From an uncultured Prochlorococcus sp. (GTDB lineage Bacteria > Cyanobacteriota > Cyanobacteriia > PCC-6307 > Cyanobiaceae), in NCBI GenBank assembly GCA_902527105.1, contig CABZNT010000002.1:1-64000 (forward strand): DNA of 64,000 bases. Direction: 5' to 3'. The position numbers and the translations under genes were made by a program. Positions within the stretch are counted from its first letter, which is position 1; each line of letters opens with the position of its first letter. Below are positions 39,107 through 48,387 of this stretch, one piece after another. The notes below the pieces were generated by a model. That model made no database searches. It was not told where the DNA came from and saw nothing but the letters and a program-made list of their open reading frames with translations.

Positions 39107-39943
39107 ATGCAAGATATAAAAAAAAAGTTTTGGTTTGAAAAATTTGATTGTTTTTCAATTACTGGAAAAGATGCCAGAAAATTTTTGAATGGAATAACAA
39201 CTGGTAATATTCTTAATTCAGAAAATAAAGTTATCAAAACTTGTTGGTTAACTCCAAATGGAGTTCTAAGGTCATTAATTGAAATTATTTTTTTAGAGAG
39301 AAGCTTAGAAGTAATTATCTTGGCGGGTAACACAAATGAAATAATTGATTACTTTAATCAAATTATTTTTCCAGCGGACGATGTACTTCTGAGTGAACCT
39401 TCCTTGATAAATAGAATTCAGGAAATTGATGAATCTAGTTCATGGAGAACTTACCAGCCTATTTTCTTCAAAACAGAAGATAAAGAATTTGAAATGTATA
39501 AAAATAAACTAAATTTACTAAATCCCAATAATTTAAAACTTTGGAAGATTAATCAGGCAATACCCTCATTAGAAATGGAAATAAACGGGAAAAATAATCC
39601 TCTTGAGCTTGGATTACAAGATCTTATAGATTTTAATAAAGGTTGTTATTTAGGACAAGAAACAATGTCAAAAATAAAAAATGTTTCTTCCTTAAAACAG
39701 GAAATAAGAATTTGGAAATCAATTGAATCTAATTTGAATTTAGAATCAGAAGATAAAAATTTATATATAAATTCTGCCAAGGATATTTCTGTAGGAAAAA
39801 TCACTAGATTTTTAAAATTAGATTCTCAAATAAAAGGATTAGCTATGATAAAAAGAAAATATTTAGAGGAAGGAAGTTATTTTTTTTCAGAAATTTTTGG
39901 AAAAATTATTATAAATAAATCTATAGGATCAATTTTTCTTTAA
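39107..39943 (+). CDS. ygfZ: YgfZ/GcvT-like folate-binding protein
   Basis: A 278-residue GcvT-fold protein with the YgfZ signature KGCYLGQETMSKIKN near residues 179-193 and an N-terminal FLNGITTGNI block. In other bacteria YgfZ helps maintain Fe-S enzymes such as MiaB with tetrahydrofolate. It follows pyrE by 10 bp and its 3' end overlaps the RecB-like nuclease gene by 15 bp. Confidence 0.9.
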   Translation: MQDIKKKFWFEKFDCFSITGKDARKFLNGITTGNILNSENKVIKTCWLTPNGVLRSLIEIIFLERSLEVIILAGNTNEIIDYFNQIIFPADDVLLSEPSLINRIQEIDESSSWRTYQPIFFKTEDKEFEMYKNKLNLLNPNNLKLWKINQAIPSLEMEINGKNNPLELGLQDLIDFNKGCYLGQETMSKIKNVSSLKQEIRIWKSIESNLNLESEDKNLYINSAKDISVGKITRFLKLDSQIKGLAMIKRKYLEEGSYFFSEIFGKIIINKSIGSIFL

Positions 39944-41347
39944 TCGATTTTTAATTAAATATTCTGCAACTTGTAGAGTAGCAAAACAATCATCTTTGTT
40001 ATATTGGATAATTTTCTTTAAAAATATTTGGTTTTCTGTAATTTGATATTGAATCCACCAATAAAGTGCTTTAGAGCCACTTACATTTTTCTGCGCCCAT
40101 TCAAATCCAAGCCAATTAGAAACATTTTTTAAGCCATAGTTTTTTAGTGGTAATATCCAAGACTTTCTTATTAATGTATGTAGGTCAATAAATCTGGAGG
40201 AAAGTGAATGAATTTCTTCAAAACTAAAATTTAGTTCTTTTGCAATATTAATTATTGATATTTTTTCAGTTTCTCCGTAATGTAAGACTGGCCATTCCTT
40301 GTGTGAAAAAAGTATTTGAATAATTTGCCTGTAAGATTCTCCTTTATTGTTTTTAAGATTTAAGATTGGTTCATAAATAAGATCTTCTTTTTTTATAGAC
40401 AAATTATTTACTTTTAAAAATCCATATAAAAAATCATGCTTTTCATCTGGATTTGATTCAATATCAAATATATAAAATCCCGAACATATTTTTTCAAATA
40501 GATCTTTCGTATTATTTTTATTAGAAATGAAATATGGTTCTCCAGAGATATATGATTGTGCTTGCTTTACAAATATGGATGCTTTTTCAAACTTCTGATC
40601 TTTGAATTTAGATAATTTCTCTCCAAGTTGTTTTTCGCTGTACGAAGCTAATGTTTGGGTATTAGTTATTCCATTTTCTTTGAGTAACGAGGCCGTTTTG
40701 AACCCTATTCCATCTATATCTGTTAGATATCCATTTTCTTTTGCTTCTTTGTCACAAAATTTTTGCCAGGAACAAATAGTACATTTTTTTCTATCTTGAG
40801 TTATTTCTGGTATAAATCCCTCCAAGCATTCATTCAAATCTAATAAAACATTAAAAACTTTTTTTCTTAATTTTTTATTTACATAAATTTCTTCAACTTT
40901 AACTTTTTTATAAAAAGTTGAAATTACTAATCCTTTCTCAATTTTAGATTCTTGAAAAGATTCCAAAAGCATAGAACAAAAAGCTAAGTCGAATAAATGT
41001 TCTTTAGTTGTTTTGTGGCCTAACTTATAAACAGCAGGGAAATATTTATATTGTCCCCATTTACTTTTACCTTTAGTCTTTAAAAGTAATTGTGGAAGTA
41101 TCTCTGCGTTTATATTTTGGAAAAGATTTCTTTTGATTTTTAATCCAATTACCCCTTGATAACCATTCTCACAGCCTTTTAATCCTGAATATATTTCACC
41201 ATTACAAAATTCAGAGAAAATTTGAAACTGATTAATTTTATCTATAGCTTTATGGGGAGACCAAACTTCATGAGATTTTTTACCCTTAAAATCGAGCCAT
41301 GCTTTTCTTTTACATCTTGTAAAACTTTTTAAATGAAGAGAATTCAA
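39929..41347 (-). CDS. TM0106-type RecB-like nuclease
   Basis: A 472-residue protein with three recognisable parts: a RecB/Cas4-like N-terminal nuclease region with CTICSWQKFCDKEAKE (residues about 190-206, iron-sulfur/zinc-type cysteine cluster), a helix-hairpin-helix-like DIDGIGFKTASLLKENGI, and a C-terminal RNase H-type exonuclease domain (YIFDIESNPDEKHDFLYGF, then IQYNKDDCFAT). Cyanobacteria carry one copy; cellular role unknown. It is not beside cas genes, so a CRISPR role is unsupported. Confidence 0.8.
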   Translation of the reverse strand: MNSLHLKSFTRCKRKAWLDFKGKKSHEVWSPHKAIDKINQFQIFSEFCNGEIYSGLKGCENGYQGVIGLKIKRNLFQNINAEILPQLLLKTKGKSKWGQYKYFPAVYKLGHKTTKEHLFDLAFCSMLLESFQESKIEKGLVISTFYKKVKVEEIYVNKKLRKKVFNVLLDLNECLEGFIPEITQDRKKCTICSWQKFCDKEAKENGYLTDIDGIGFKTASLLKENGITNTQTLASYSEKQLGEKLSKFKDQKFEKASIFVKQAQSYISGEPYFISNKNNTKDLFEKICSGFYIFDIESNPDEKHDFLYGFLKVNNLSIKKEDLIYEPILNLKNNKGESYRQIIQILFSHKEWPVLHYGETEKISIINIAKELNFSFEEIHSLSSRFIDLHTLIRKSWILPLKNYGLKNVSNWLGFEWAQKNVSGSKALYWWIQYQITENQIFLKKIIQYNKDDCFATLQVAEYLIKNRLKKN

Positions 41348-41427
41348 ATTATTTTTTAAGGGCGGTTTTAAAATTTACTCATATAAATTAGTATAGATAA
41401 TTAAAAGAAATCAAGGAAATTTGAAAT

Positions 41428-42882
41428 TTGACAGCTGACAGATTAGATAAGATAAAATTTGGAACTGATGGTTGGAGAGGAATTATTGGTTTTGACTTTA
41501 ACCTTTCCAATCTTTCAAGAGTTGTTGTCGCTGCATGTCAGGAGTTGCATTATCAATACTATAAAGAAGTTAATTCAAAGAAAATTATTATTGGATATGA
41601 TCGTAGATTTATGGCTTGTGAATTCGCCAAGCAAATAGTGCCTTTTGTAAGAGGATGTGGTTTCGAACCGATCTTATCTGATGGCTTTGTGACAACACCC
41701 TCTTGTAGTTTTTATGTCAAAGAAGTCGGTTGTCTTGGAGCGTTAGTAATTACAGCAAGTCATAATCCATATAATTGGCTAGGTCTGAAAATAAAGAGCT
41801 TTAATGGATGTTCTGTTGACGAATCTTTTACAAGTGAAGTTGAAAAAAGACTAATCCTTGGAAATTCAATTGAAAAAATAGATGGTATTAATCAATTGGT
41901 AGATATTAAGAAATTTCATTTAGATAGAATTAAATCCCTTTTTGATATTGACTATATTTCCAAGAGATTAAAAAAAATGAAATTGAGAATTTTTGTAGAT
42001 TCTATGCATGGTTCAGCTGCAAATTGTATGGCTGAGATTTTTGCTTCTAATGATTTAGAAGTTATTTCAGAAATCAGGAAAGATGCTGATCCTTTTTTTG
42101 GAGGAAAACCTCCTGAACCTCTTTTGAATTATGCAGATTATCTAAAACAAACATTAATGAAAAATTCAACAAATGAAGTGAAAACTTTAGGAATTATATT
42201 TGATGGTGATGGTGATAGAATTGCGGCAATTGATGAAAAAGGAAGATACTCTAGTACTCAAGATTTACTCCCATACTTTATTAGCTATTTGGGCGAAATT
42301 AAAAATAATTCTTATCCAGTTTTAAAGACTGTTAGTGGTTCAGATATCATTAAAAATATATCAGAGAGCCAAAATAGAGATGTTTTTGAACTTCCAGTTG
42401 GCTTTAAATATATTGCTGAAAAAATGATTAAAGAAAAAATATTTATTGGAGGAGAGGAATCTGGGGGAGTAGGTTTTGGTGACTTTATGCCTGAAAGAGA
42501 TGCTCTATATGCAGCGATGGTTTTATTAAATGGCATTGCTGAAAAATCTCAATATTTATATGAAACATTAGATGAAATTCAAGAAGATTTTGGGCCAAGT
42601 TTTTATAAAAGAATTGATATTAAATTTCCAAATCAGTCAGAAAAAAATAATGTAAAAGAATTTATCATAGATAATATTCCTGAGAATATTAATAATCACA
42701 AGTTAAAAAGTATCTCAAAGATCGATGGAATAAAGTTGAGAATTGATAAAAATTTTTGGCTTCTTTTTAGGTTTTCAGGAACGGAACCTCTTTTAAGGTT
42801 ATATTGTGAAGCACCAAAAGAATCTTATCTAATTGAGGTATTAGATTGGGGTCAAGAATTTATAAATTTGGCAGGAAAATAA
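41428..42882 (+). CDS. Phosphoglucomutase/phosphomannomutase
   Basis: A 484-residue alpha-D-phosphohexomutase. The phosphoserine loop ALVITASHNPYNWLG is near residues 108-122, the metal loop GIIFDGDGDRIAA near 254-266, the sugar loop GGEESGGVGFG near 339-349 and the phosphate loop RFSGTEPLLRLYCEAP at the C-terminus. Interconverts glucose-1-P/glucose-6-P or mannose phosphates for glycogen, sucrose or surface glycans; exact specificity not shown. TTG 41428 is the start that includes the conserved FGTDGWRGIIG block. Followed 2 bp later by the RdgB gene. Confidence 0.92.
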   Translation: MTADRLDKIKFGTDGWRGIIGFDFNLSNLSRVVVAACQELHYQYYKEVNSKKIIIGYDRRFMACEFAKQIVPFVRGCGFEPILSDGFVTTPSCSFYVKEVGCLGALVITASHNPYNWLGLKIKSFNGCSVDESFTSEVEKRLILGNSIEKIDGINQLVDIKKFHLDRIKSLFDIDYISKRLKKMKLRIFVDSMHGSAANCMAEIFASNDLEVISEIRKDADPFFGGKPPEPLLNYADYLKQTLMKNSTNEVKTLGIIFDGDGDRIAAIDEKGRYSSTQDLLPYFISYLGEIKNNSYPVLKTVSGSDIIKNISESQNRDVFELPVGFKYIAEKMIKEKIFIGGEESGGVGFGDFMPERDALYAAMVLLNGIAEKSQYLYETLDEIQEDFGPSFYKRIDIKFPNQSEKNNVKEFIIDNIPENINNHKLKSISKIDGIKLRIDKNFWLLFRFSGTEPLLRLYCEAPKESYLIEVLDWGQEFINLAGK

Positions 42883-42884
42883 GG

Positions 42885-43460
42885 ATGAAAAATTTATTTT
42901 TAGCAAGTAAGAATAAAGGTAAAATTGAAGAATATAAGAAATTGCTTACTGGAGTTAATTGTAAATTGTTACTCCAGCCAGAATCATTAGAAGTTGAAGA
43001 GGATGGACTGACATTTAGAGATAATGCAATTAAAAAAGCGAGTGAAGTTTCGAGAAAAACGAATAATTTTTCAATAGCAGATGATTCAGGAATTTGTATT
43101 GAAGCGCTAGGTGGTAAGCCTGGCATTTACTCATCTAGATATGCAGAAAATGATCAGAAGAGAATTGAACGAGTTTTAAGAGAACTTGATGGAGTTCAAA
43201 ATAGAAGTGCTTTCTTTATTGCAAATATTTGTGTTTGTTCCCCAAATGGTGAAGTGATTATTGAATCTGAGGCCAAATGTCATGGCAATATTATTTTAAA
43301 CCCCAGAGGAAAAAGTGGTTTTGGGTATGACCCAATTTTTGAGGAGAGTTCTACCAAATTAACTTTCGCAGAAATGAATTATGATATTAAAGACTCTTGT
43401 AGTCATAGAGGTAAAGCATTAAAAAAAATTATTCCAGATTTAATTGAAATTTTTTCTTAA
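42885..43460 (+). CDS. rdgB: RdgB/HAM1 dITP/XTP pyrophosphatase
   Basis: Removes deaminated purine nucleotides (dITP, XTP) before incorporation. The ATG at 42885 gives 191 residues starting MKNLFLASKNKGKIEEYK, the correct family N-terminus; the longer start at 42846 adds 13 residues overlapping the upstream gene. FSIADDSGICIEALGGKPGIYSSRYA and the C-terminal SHRGKALKKI motif are present. It follows the phosphohexomutase by 2 bp. Confidence 0.95.
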   Translation: MKNLFLASKNKGKIEEYKKLLTGVNCKLLLQPESLEVEEDGLTFRDNAIKKASEVSRKTNNFSIADDSGICIEALGGKPGIYSSRYAENDQKRIERVLRELDGVQNRSAFFIANICVCSPNGEVIIESEAKCHGNIILNPRGKSGFGYDPIFEESSTKLTFAEMNYDIKDSCSHRGKALKKIIPDLIEIFS

Positions 43461-43462
43461 AT

Positions 43463-44947
43463 TCAATTAACCCAAGATCCATGAAGGCCATGAGGAATTG
43501 AAATGGGTAATTCATAAACAGCTAATTCTTTTAAGTCTTTTGCGTCTAATATCACTAAATCGCTTCCTCTTCTTTCTCCATTCCATAGAAGTATAAATAA
43601 AAATCCCTCATCTTCTTTTGAAGAGTTATGTGATGGAACCATAATTGGTTCACTAACAAATCCACTTGAACCTGCTGACCAATAAATTTCTTCCTTAGAA
43701 GTTAAATTTATTCTTTTTATTGATTGAAGTGGAGCGTTCCCCAGTTTTTGGGATGTGCTTGCCATCCAACTAAAAGTTGCTTTTAATCCTAAGTTTTTAG
43801 GATTAACAACAGCGAATTCACAACATTGTTCACTGAAAGTTTCAAGTTCACAAGTTTTTGTCTTTAGATCGATAATTGATCTTTTCAGTTTTCCTTCTGG
43901 ATATTTATCAAAGTCAATATCCCTAAAATTCTCGTCTGGACCAACTGATGGGAAATCATCATAAAAAATACTATCTAATACAATTTTGGAATCTTTTTCA
44001 AATGCGTTTACATGATGAAAAACGAATCCTTCTGGAGCATCTATTGTTAAAGGAGGTTGTCCTCTAAATAATCCACTTTCTCTGGGGATGATAAAAAACT
44101 TTGCCTTTTTATTTGGGTTTGACTTTAGACATTGTGCTGCTCCTCTTTGACCCATTACAAATGGGAGAGGATTGAAATCAATAGCATTCTGTAAAAATAT
44201 TGCCCAATTAGTTGTTATCGCGAAATCATGAAGGAATGCAAAGCCATTAAAGGTATCTTTTCTGTCAAAAATGAGCTCTCCAGAATTTGTACCAGCATTA
44301 TCAAATTCCATTAATCTAATAGTACTTTTTGGCCCAGTTTGTACTCCAAAAGTGACTAAAAGTTCTGAAGATGCATTGGAGTTTAGGTCTGTTTTGGGAT
44401 GAGCACTAAATGCTTCGTTAGGCTTGAGAACTCCTCTTAATGATGTTAAACCAATAGTCTCAAGACTATCAGGATCCATTGCATGTGGACCTGCTGCTTC
44501 CCATAATGCGAGAATTTCATCTCCTAATTTAATGACATGTGTATTAGCGATATTCTTGAATTTTAGATCTAATGCATTATTTAAAATTCCTCCATTTTTT
44601 TGTGTTCCAAAAACACCTCTATAAATAAATTTATCTATTTTTTCTTCTTCCAAATAGCCTTTAGTTTTAACGAATCTATTTGTTAAGAATGGCTGACCGT
44701 TTTCGAATTTTATGGATGTTATCATCCCATCACCATCAAATGGATGATGAACCCATTGTCCACCTCTCTCTAATATTCCTGGCCCATTTCTTAATAATGT
44801 TCCATTTAAATTTTTAATATTATTACCTTTGCTAATTTTTAGAGGCTCTTTAGTTAGTTCCTTTTCTACATTTTGATAAGCACTTGACCAATCTTCTTTT
44901 TTAAAAATATTAGATTTATCAATTTTTTTATCTTGTAAATTAGTCAC
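43463..44947 (-). CDS. Carotenoid oxygenase (RPE65/CCD family)
   Basis: A 494-residue non-heme iron dioxygenase that cleaves carotenoid or apocarotenoid chains. The four iron-binding histidines sit in AFSAHPKTDLN, GFAFLHDFAITTN, GFVFHHVNAFEKD and ISIPHGLHGSW, all conserved. The propeller repeats fit the family. Its substrate and product are unknown. It is 72 bp downstream of hisB on the same strand. No membrane segment; likely peripheral. Confidence 0.93.
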   Translation of the reverse strand: MTNLQDKKIDKSNIFKKEDWSSAYQNVEKELTKEPLKISKGNNIKNLNGTLLRNGPGILERGGQWVHHPFDGDGMITSIKFENGQPFLTNRFVKTKGYLEEEKIDKFIYRGVFGTQKNGGILNNALDLKFKNIANTHVIKLGDEILALWEAAGPHAMDPDSLETIGLTSLRGVLKPNEAFSAHPKTDLNSNASSELLVTFGVQTGPKSTIRLMEFDNAGTNSGELIFDRKDTFNGFAFLHDFAITTNWAIFLQNAIDFNPLPFVMGQRGAAQCLKSNPNKKAKFFIIPRESGLFRGQPPLTIDAPEGFVFHHVNAFEKDSKIVLDSIFYDDFPSVGPDENFRDIDFDKYPEGKLKRSIIDLKTKTCELETFSEQCCEFAVVNPKNLGLKATFSWMASTSQKLGNAPLQSIKRINLTSKEEIYWSAGSSGFVSEPIMVPSHNSSKEDEGFLFILLWNGERRGSDLVILDAKDLKELAVYELPISIPHGLHGSWVN

Positions 44948-45019
44948 AACAAAATAATAACTTTATCTATCTTCGCCAAAATTCAACTGAATTGTGGCTC
45001 ATTCGAAAAAATTCCTATT

Positions 45020-45625
45020 TCATTGTTTTTCTAACATTCCTTTACTGCTTGGAATTGAATCAGATCTTCTTGGATCTATCTCGGTAGCCATTCTCATTGC
45101 TCTTGAAAAAGCTTTAAAGCATGCCTCAACTATGTGATGTGAATTACTTCCTCGTATTTGATTAATATGCAGTGTAATACCGCTGTTATTTACTAAGGCA
45201 ATAAAAAATTCTCTTACTAGTTCAGTATCATAATTTCCTATTCTAGGGGCTTTTAATTGAAGATCATAAGATAGATGCGGTCTACCAGAGCAGTCTAAAG
45301 TTACTTGAACTAATGCTTCATCTAATGGAGCAAAGAAATGTCCAAATCTGCTTATTCCTTTTCTTTCTCCCAAGGCTTTTGAAAATGCTTTGCCTAATGC
45401 GATTCCTACATCTTCATTTGTATGATGATCATCAATATGAGTATCTCCAATTGCTTTAATTTTTAAATCGAACAAACCATGACTCGATATTTGATGAAGC
45501 ATATGATCTAAGAATGGTATCCCGGTATCAATCTCAGAAATACCGTTGCCATCTAAGTTTATAAATACAGAAATATCTGTTTCATTCGTTTTTCTTTTTA
45601 TTTCAGATTGCCTTAGAAATGACAT
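45020..45625 (-). CDS. hisB: Imidazoleglycerol-phosphate dehydratase
   Basis: Dehydrates IGP to imidazole-acetol phosphate in histidine synthesis. The 201-residue monofunctional form has the metal-site motifs [19 protein letters not shown] and [16 protein letters not shown]. No histidinol-phosphatase domain. Its start is 20 bp after the fabI stop on the same strand. Confidence 0.98.
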   Translation of the reverse strand: MSFLRQSEIKRKTNETDISVFINLDGNGISEIDTGIPFLDHMLHQISSHGLFDLKIKAIGDTHIDDHHTNEDVGIALGKAFSKALGERKGISRFGHFFAPLDEALVQVTLDCSGRPHLSYDLQLKAPRIGNYDTELVREFFIALVNNSGITLHINQIRGSNSHHIVEACFKAFSRAMRMATEIDPRRSDSIPSSKGMLEKQ

Positions 45626-45645
45626 TTTTATACAAAAAACTTAGT

Positions 45646-46428
45646 TTACATTCCATTAATGCAGTAACCCGCATCAACATAAATTGTTTGGCCTGAAATG
45701 CCGCTAGAGAGATCACTTAATAAAAAAGCAGCAGTATTACCTACTTCTGTTTGTGTGACCGTTCTGCGCAAAGGAGCTTTTTCTTCAACATTGTGAATCA
45801 TATCTAAAATGCCACCTATAGCAGAACTCGCAAGTGTTCTTATGGGTCCAGCACTTATAGCATTAACTCTGACTTGTTTTTCTGGACCAAGTTCTGCAGA
45901 AAGATATCTGACTGAAGCTTCTAAAGCTGCTTTAGCAACTCCCATAACGTTGTAGTTAGGAATTGCCCTTTCTGATCCTAAATAAGTTAATGAGACAACG
46001 CCAGCACCATCACTAAAAAGTGGTTTTGCTGCTTTACATAAAGGTGCTAATGAATAAGCACTTATATTAAGAGCCCTATCAAAACCCTCTGAAGTGGTAG
46101 CACTATAATCTCCAATTAATTCGTCGCGTCCTGCAAATGCTAAGCAGTGAACCAATCCGTCAATTTGCCCCCAATTATTTCTTATATTTTGAAAGATTTC
46201 TTCTATTTGAGCTGGATTTTGAACATCAAGAGGCAAAAATAACGATGGGTTTAAAGGTTCCGTTAGTTCTCTAACTTTAGATTCGAATCTTCCTTTATCA
46301 TCAGGCAAATATGTGATTCCAAGTTCTGCGCCAGCTTTTGAAAGTTGTTGAGCAATACCCCATGCTATTGAACGATTGTTGGCAATTCCAGTAACAAGAA
46401 TTTTTTTGCCAGTTAGATTTAGAAGCAT
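45646..46428 (-). CDS. fabI: Enoyl-[acyl-carrier-protein] reductase [NADH]
   Basis: Last reductive step of fatty-acid elongation. The ATG at 46428 gives 260 residues starting MLLNLTGKKILVTGIANNRS, the proper FabI N-terminus (atypical GxxxxSxA Rossmann motif); the longer ATG at 46536 adds an unconserved 36-residue stretch. The catalytic Tyr and Lys lie in YNVMGVAKAALEASV. Followed by hisB and the carotenoid oxygenase. Confidence 0.96.
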   Translation of the reverse strand: MLLNLTGKKILVTGIANNRSIAWGIAQQLSKAGAELGITYLPDDKGRFESKVRELTEPLNPSLFLPLDVQNPAQIEEIFQNIRNNWGQIDGLVHCLAFAGRDELIGDYSATTSEGFDRALNISAYSLAPLCKAAKPLFSDGAGVVSLTYLGSERAIPNYNVMGVAKAALEASVRYLSAELGPEKQVRVNAISAGPIRTLASSAIGGILDMIHNVEEKAPLRRTVTQTEVGNTAAFLLSDLSSGISGQTIYVDAGYCINGM

Positions 46429-46552
46429 TTTATTTACTATTTCTATATATTCTCCTATATAAAAGTACCTATCTTTACGGATTACTGCAAAATATACAAT
46501 AATTTTCAAATATGAAAGAATATTCAGCTTAAACATGGTCAGGACAAATTCT

Positions 46553-47128
46553 ATGGTTTTGGAACTAGGTTTTCAATTGCCTAATTTCGAAATGTTAAAT
46601 GCTAACTCTTCAAATAATTTATATTTTAATTCTCATAATCTAGATAATCGGCATTTACTTTTAATGTTTATTTGTGCTCATTGCCCATTTGTTAAATATA
46701 TTGAGAATCAAATTACCACCTTAAGTAAAGAAATTGAGAATACAGTTCAAACAGTTGCAATCTCTAGTAATGATATTATCACTCATCCTTCAGATTCTCC
46801 TAAAAATTTGAGATTACAAGCACATTCTCAGGGATGGAGTTTTCCTTATCTATATGATGAAAATCAAAATTTTGCTAAGGAATTAAAAGCGGCTTGCACC
46901 CCAGATTTTTATCTTTTTTCAAATGAAGGGGATGGTGATTTTTTATTGTTTTATCATGGCCAATTAGACGATAGTAGACCAGGTAATAATATCCCTCTGT
47001 CTGGAAAAGATTTGCGCTCTGCTGTAAAAGATTTGAATCAAGATAATTCTTATCCTTCAAATCAGATGCCTTCTTTAGGTTGCAATATTAAGTGGACTCC
47101 TGGTAAAGAACCAAGTTGGTTTAAATAA
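46553..47128 (+). CDS. Thioredoxin-like/AhpC-TSA family protein
   Basis: A redoxin-fold protein of about 191 residues (an ATG at 46535 adds six residues). The active-site-like segment LLMFICAHCPFVKYIENQ gives CxxC, followed by TVAISSNDIITHPSDSPKNL and FPYLYDENQNFAKELKAACTPDFYLFS, the typical peroxiredoxin-like order. Likely a thiol-disulfide reductase or peroxidase; no membrane anchor. Divergent from fabI. Confidence 0.85.
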   Translation: MVLELGFQLPNFEMLNANSSNNLYFNSHNLDNRHLLLMFICAHCPFVKYIENQITTLSKEIENTVQTVAISSNDIITHPSDSPKNLRLQAHSQGWSFPYLYDENQNFAKELKAACTPDFYLFSNEGDGDFLLFYHGQLDDSRPGNNIPLSGKDLRSAVKDLNQDNSYPSNQMPSLGCNIKWTPGKEPSWFK

Positions 47129-47181
47129 ATTAAAATTTTTATTTACCCATAGAAATATGGTTTAGGGTTAATATATTCACT

Positions 47182-48387
47182 ATGCAGATACCTCCATTTA
47201 CTTTAAATAGACAGTACCAAGAAATTGGCTTAGAAATTGAGGGTGAGGTTTCTAAAGTTTTAAAAGGGGGTCAGTATATTGGAGGACAAGAAATTGCCAA
47301 ATTTGAGGAGAGTTTTTCTAATCTGATTGGTGTTGAAAATACTATTGGATGTAATAGTGGAACTGATGCTTTAGTATTAGCTTTGCGCGCACTAGACATT
47401 GGTGTGGGTGATGAAGTTATTACCTCATCTTTTAGCTTTTTTGCGACTGCAGAGGCTATTAGTGCAGTTGGTGCTAATCCTGTTTTGGTAGATATAGATC
47501 CAGAAACTTATCTAATTAATATTGAACTAATAGAACAAGAAATAAATTCTAATACCAAGGCAATTATGCCAGTTCATCTATTCGGGAATGCAGTGAATAT
47601 GACCTCAATAAAATCTTTGGCTAACAAATATGACTTAAAAGTAATCGAAGATTGTGCTCAGGCAACATGCACAATGTGGGAAAATTCTAAAGTTGGTAGT
47701 ATCGGTGATATAGGTTGTTTTAGCTTTTTCCCTACTAAAAATTTAGGAGCTGCTGGAGATGGTGGAGCAGTAACAACTTCAGATCAGATGATTGCCAAAA
47801 AAATTAGAGAATTGGCTGTTCATGGCAGCCCAATAAGATATCACCATACCCAAATTGGATATAACAGCAGACTTGATACCATTCAAGCTGCCATATTAAA
47901 CATTAAAATTAAATATATTTCTAAGTGGATTAATAATCGCCAAAAAATTGCTAAAAATTACCTTGATTTATTAGAAAAAAATCCATTTATTAGTTTTCCA
48001 AAAATTAGCTCTGATTCAATTTCACATTCTTGGAATCAATTTGTCATCAAATTAAGAAACGATAAATATTGTTTAAATGAAGATTTTTCAAATATATTTG
48101 ATAGTGATTGCAAAAAATACTATTCCTTAAGGAATTTGGTAAAACAACAACTTTTTGAAAAAGGTATCAATTCAATTATTTATTATCCAATTCCAATACA
48201 CGCACAAATAGCATACAAAAATAAAAATTTTTCTAGAACAAAACTCATAAATACAGAGAGAATTTGTACAGAAGTTCTTAGTCTTCCGATGTTTCCTGAA
48301 ATTTCTTATGAAGAGCAAGTTTATGTAGCAGAAAATTTAAATAAAGTTTTAAAAAATTGTATAGAGGAAATTCAAATTTCAGCATAA
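47182..48387 (+). CDS. DegT/DnrJ/EryC1/StrS-family aminotransferase
   Basis: A PLP-dependent sugar aminotransferase of 401 residues. Internal aldimine lysine is in GCFSFFPTKNLGAAGDGGAV near residues 176-195, preceded by VIEDCAQATCT and NSGTDALVLALRAL. These enzymes add amino groups to nucleotide-linked keto sugars for LPS or surface glycans. No other sugar genes flank it, so substrate is open. Its 3' end overlaps the photolyase 3' end by 16 bp. Confidence 0.92.
   Translation: MQIPPFTLNRQYQEIGLEIEGEVSKVLKGGQYIGGQEIAKFEESFSNLIGVENTIGCNSGTDALVLALRALDIGVGDEVITSSFSFFATAEAISAVGANPVLVDIDPETYLINIELIEQEINSNTKAIMPVHLFGNAVNMTSIKSLANKYDLKVIEDCAQATCTMWENSKVGSIGDIGCFSFFPTKNLGAAGDGGAVTTSDQMIAKKIRELAVHGSPIRYHHTQIGYNSRLDTIQAAILNIKIKYISKWINNRQKIAKNYLDLLEKNPFISFPKISSDSISHSWNQFVIKLRNDKYCLNEDFSNIFDSDCKKYYSLRNLVKQQLFEKGINSIIYYPIPIHAQIAYKNKNFSRTKLINTERICTEVLSLPMFPEISYEEQVYVAENLNKVLKNCIEEIQISA

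Noticed and set aside
39097..39333. Minus-strand ORF at the ygfZ start
   Set aside because: Antisense to ygfZ.
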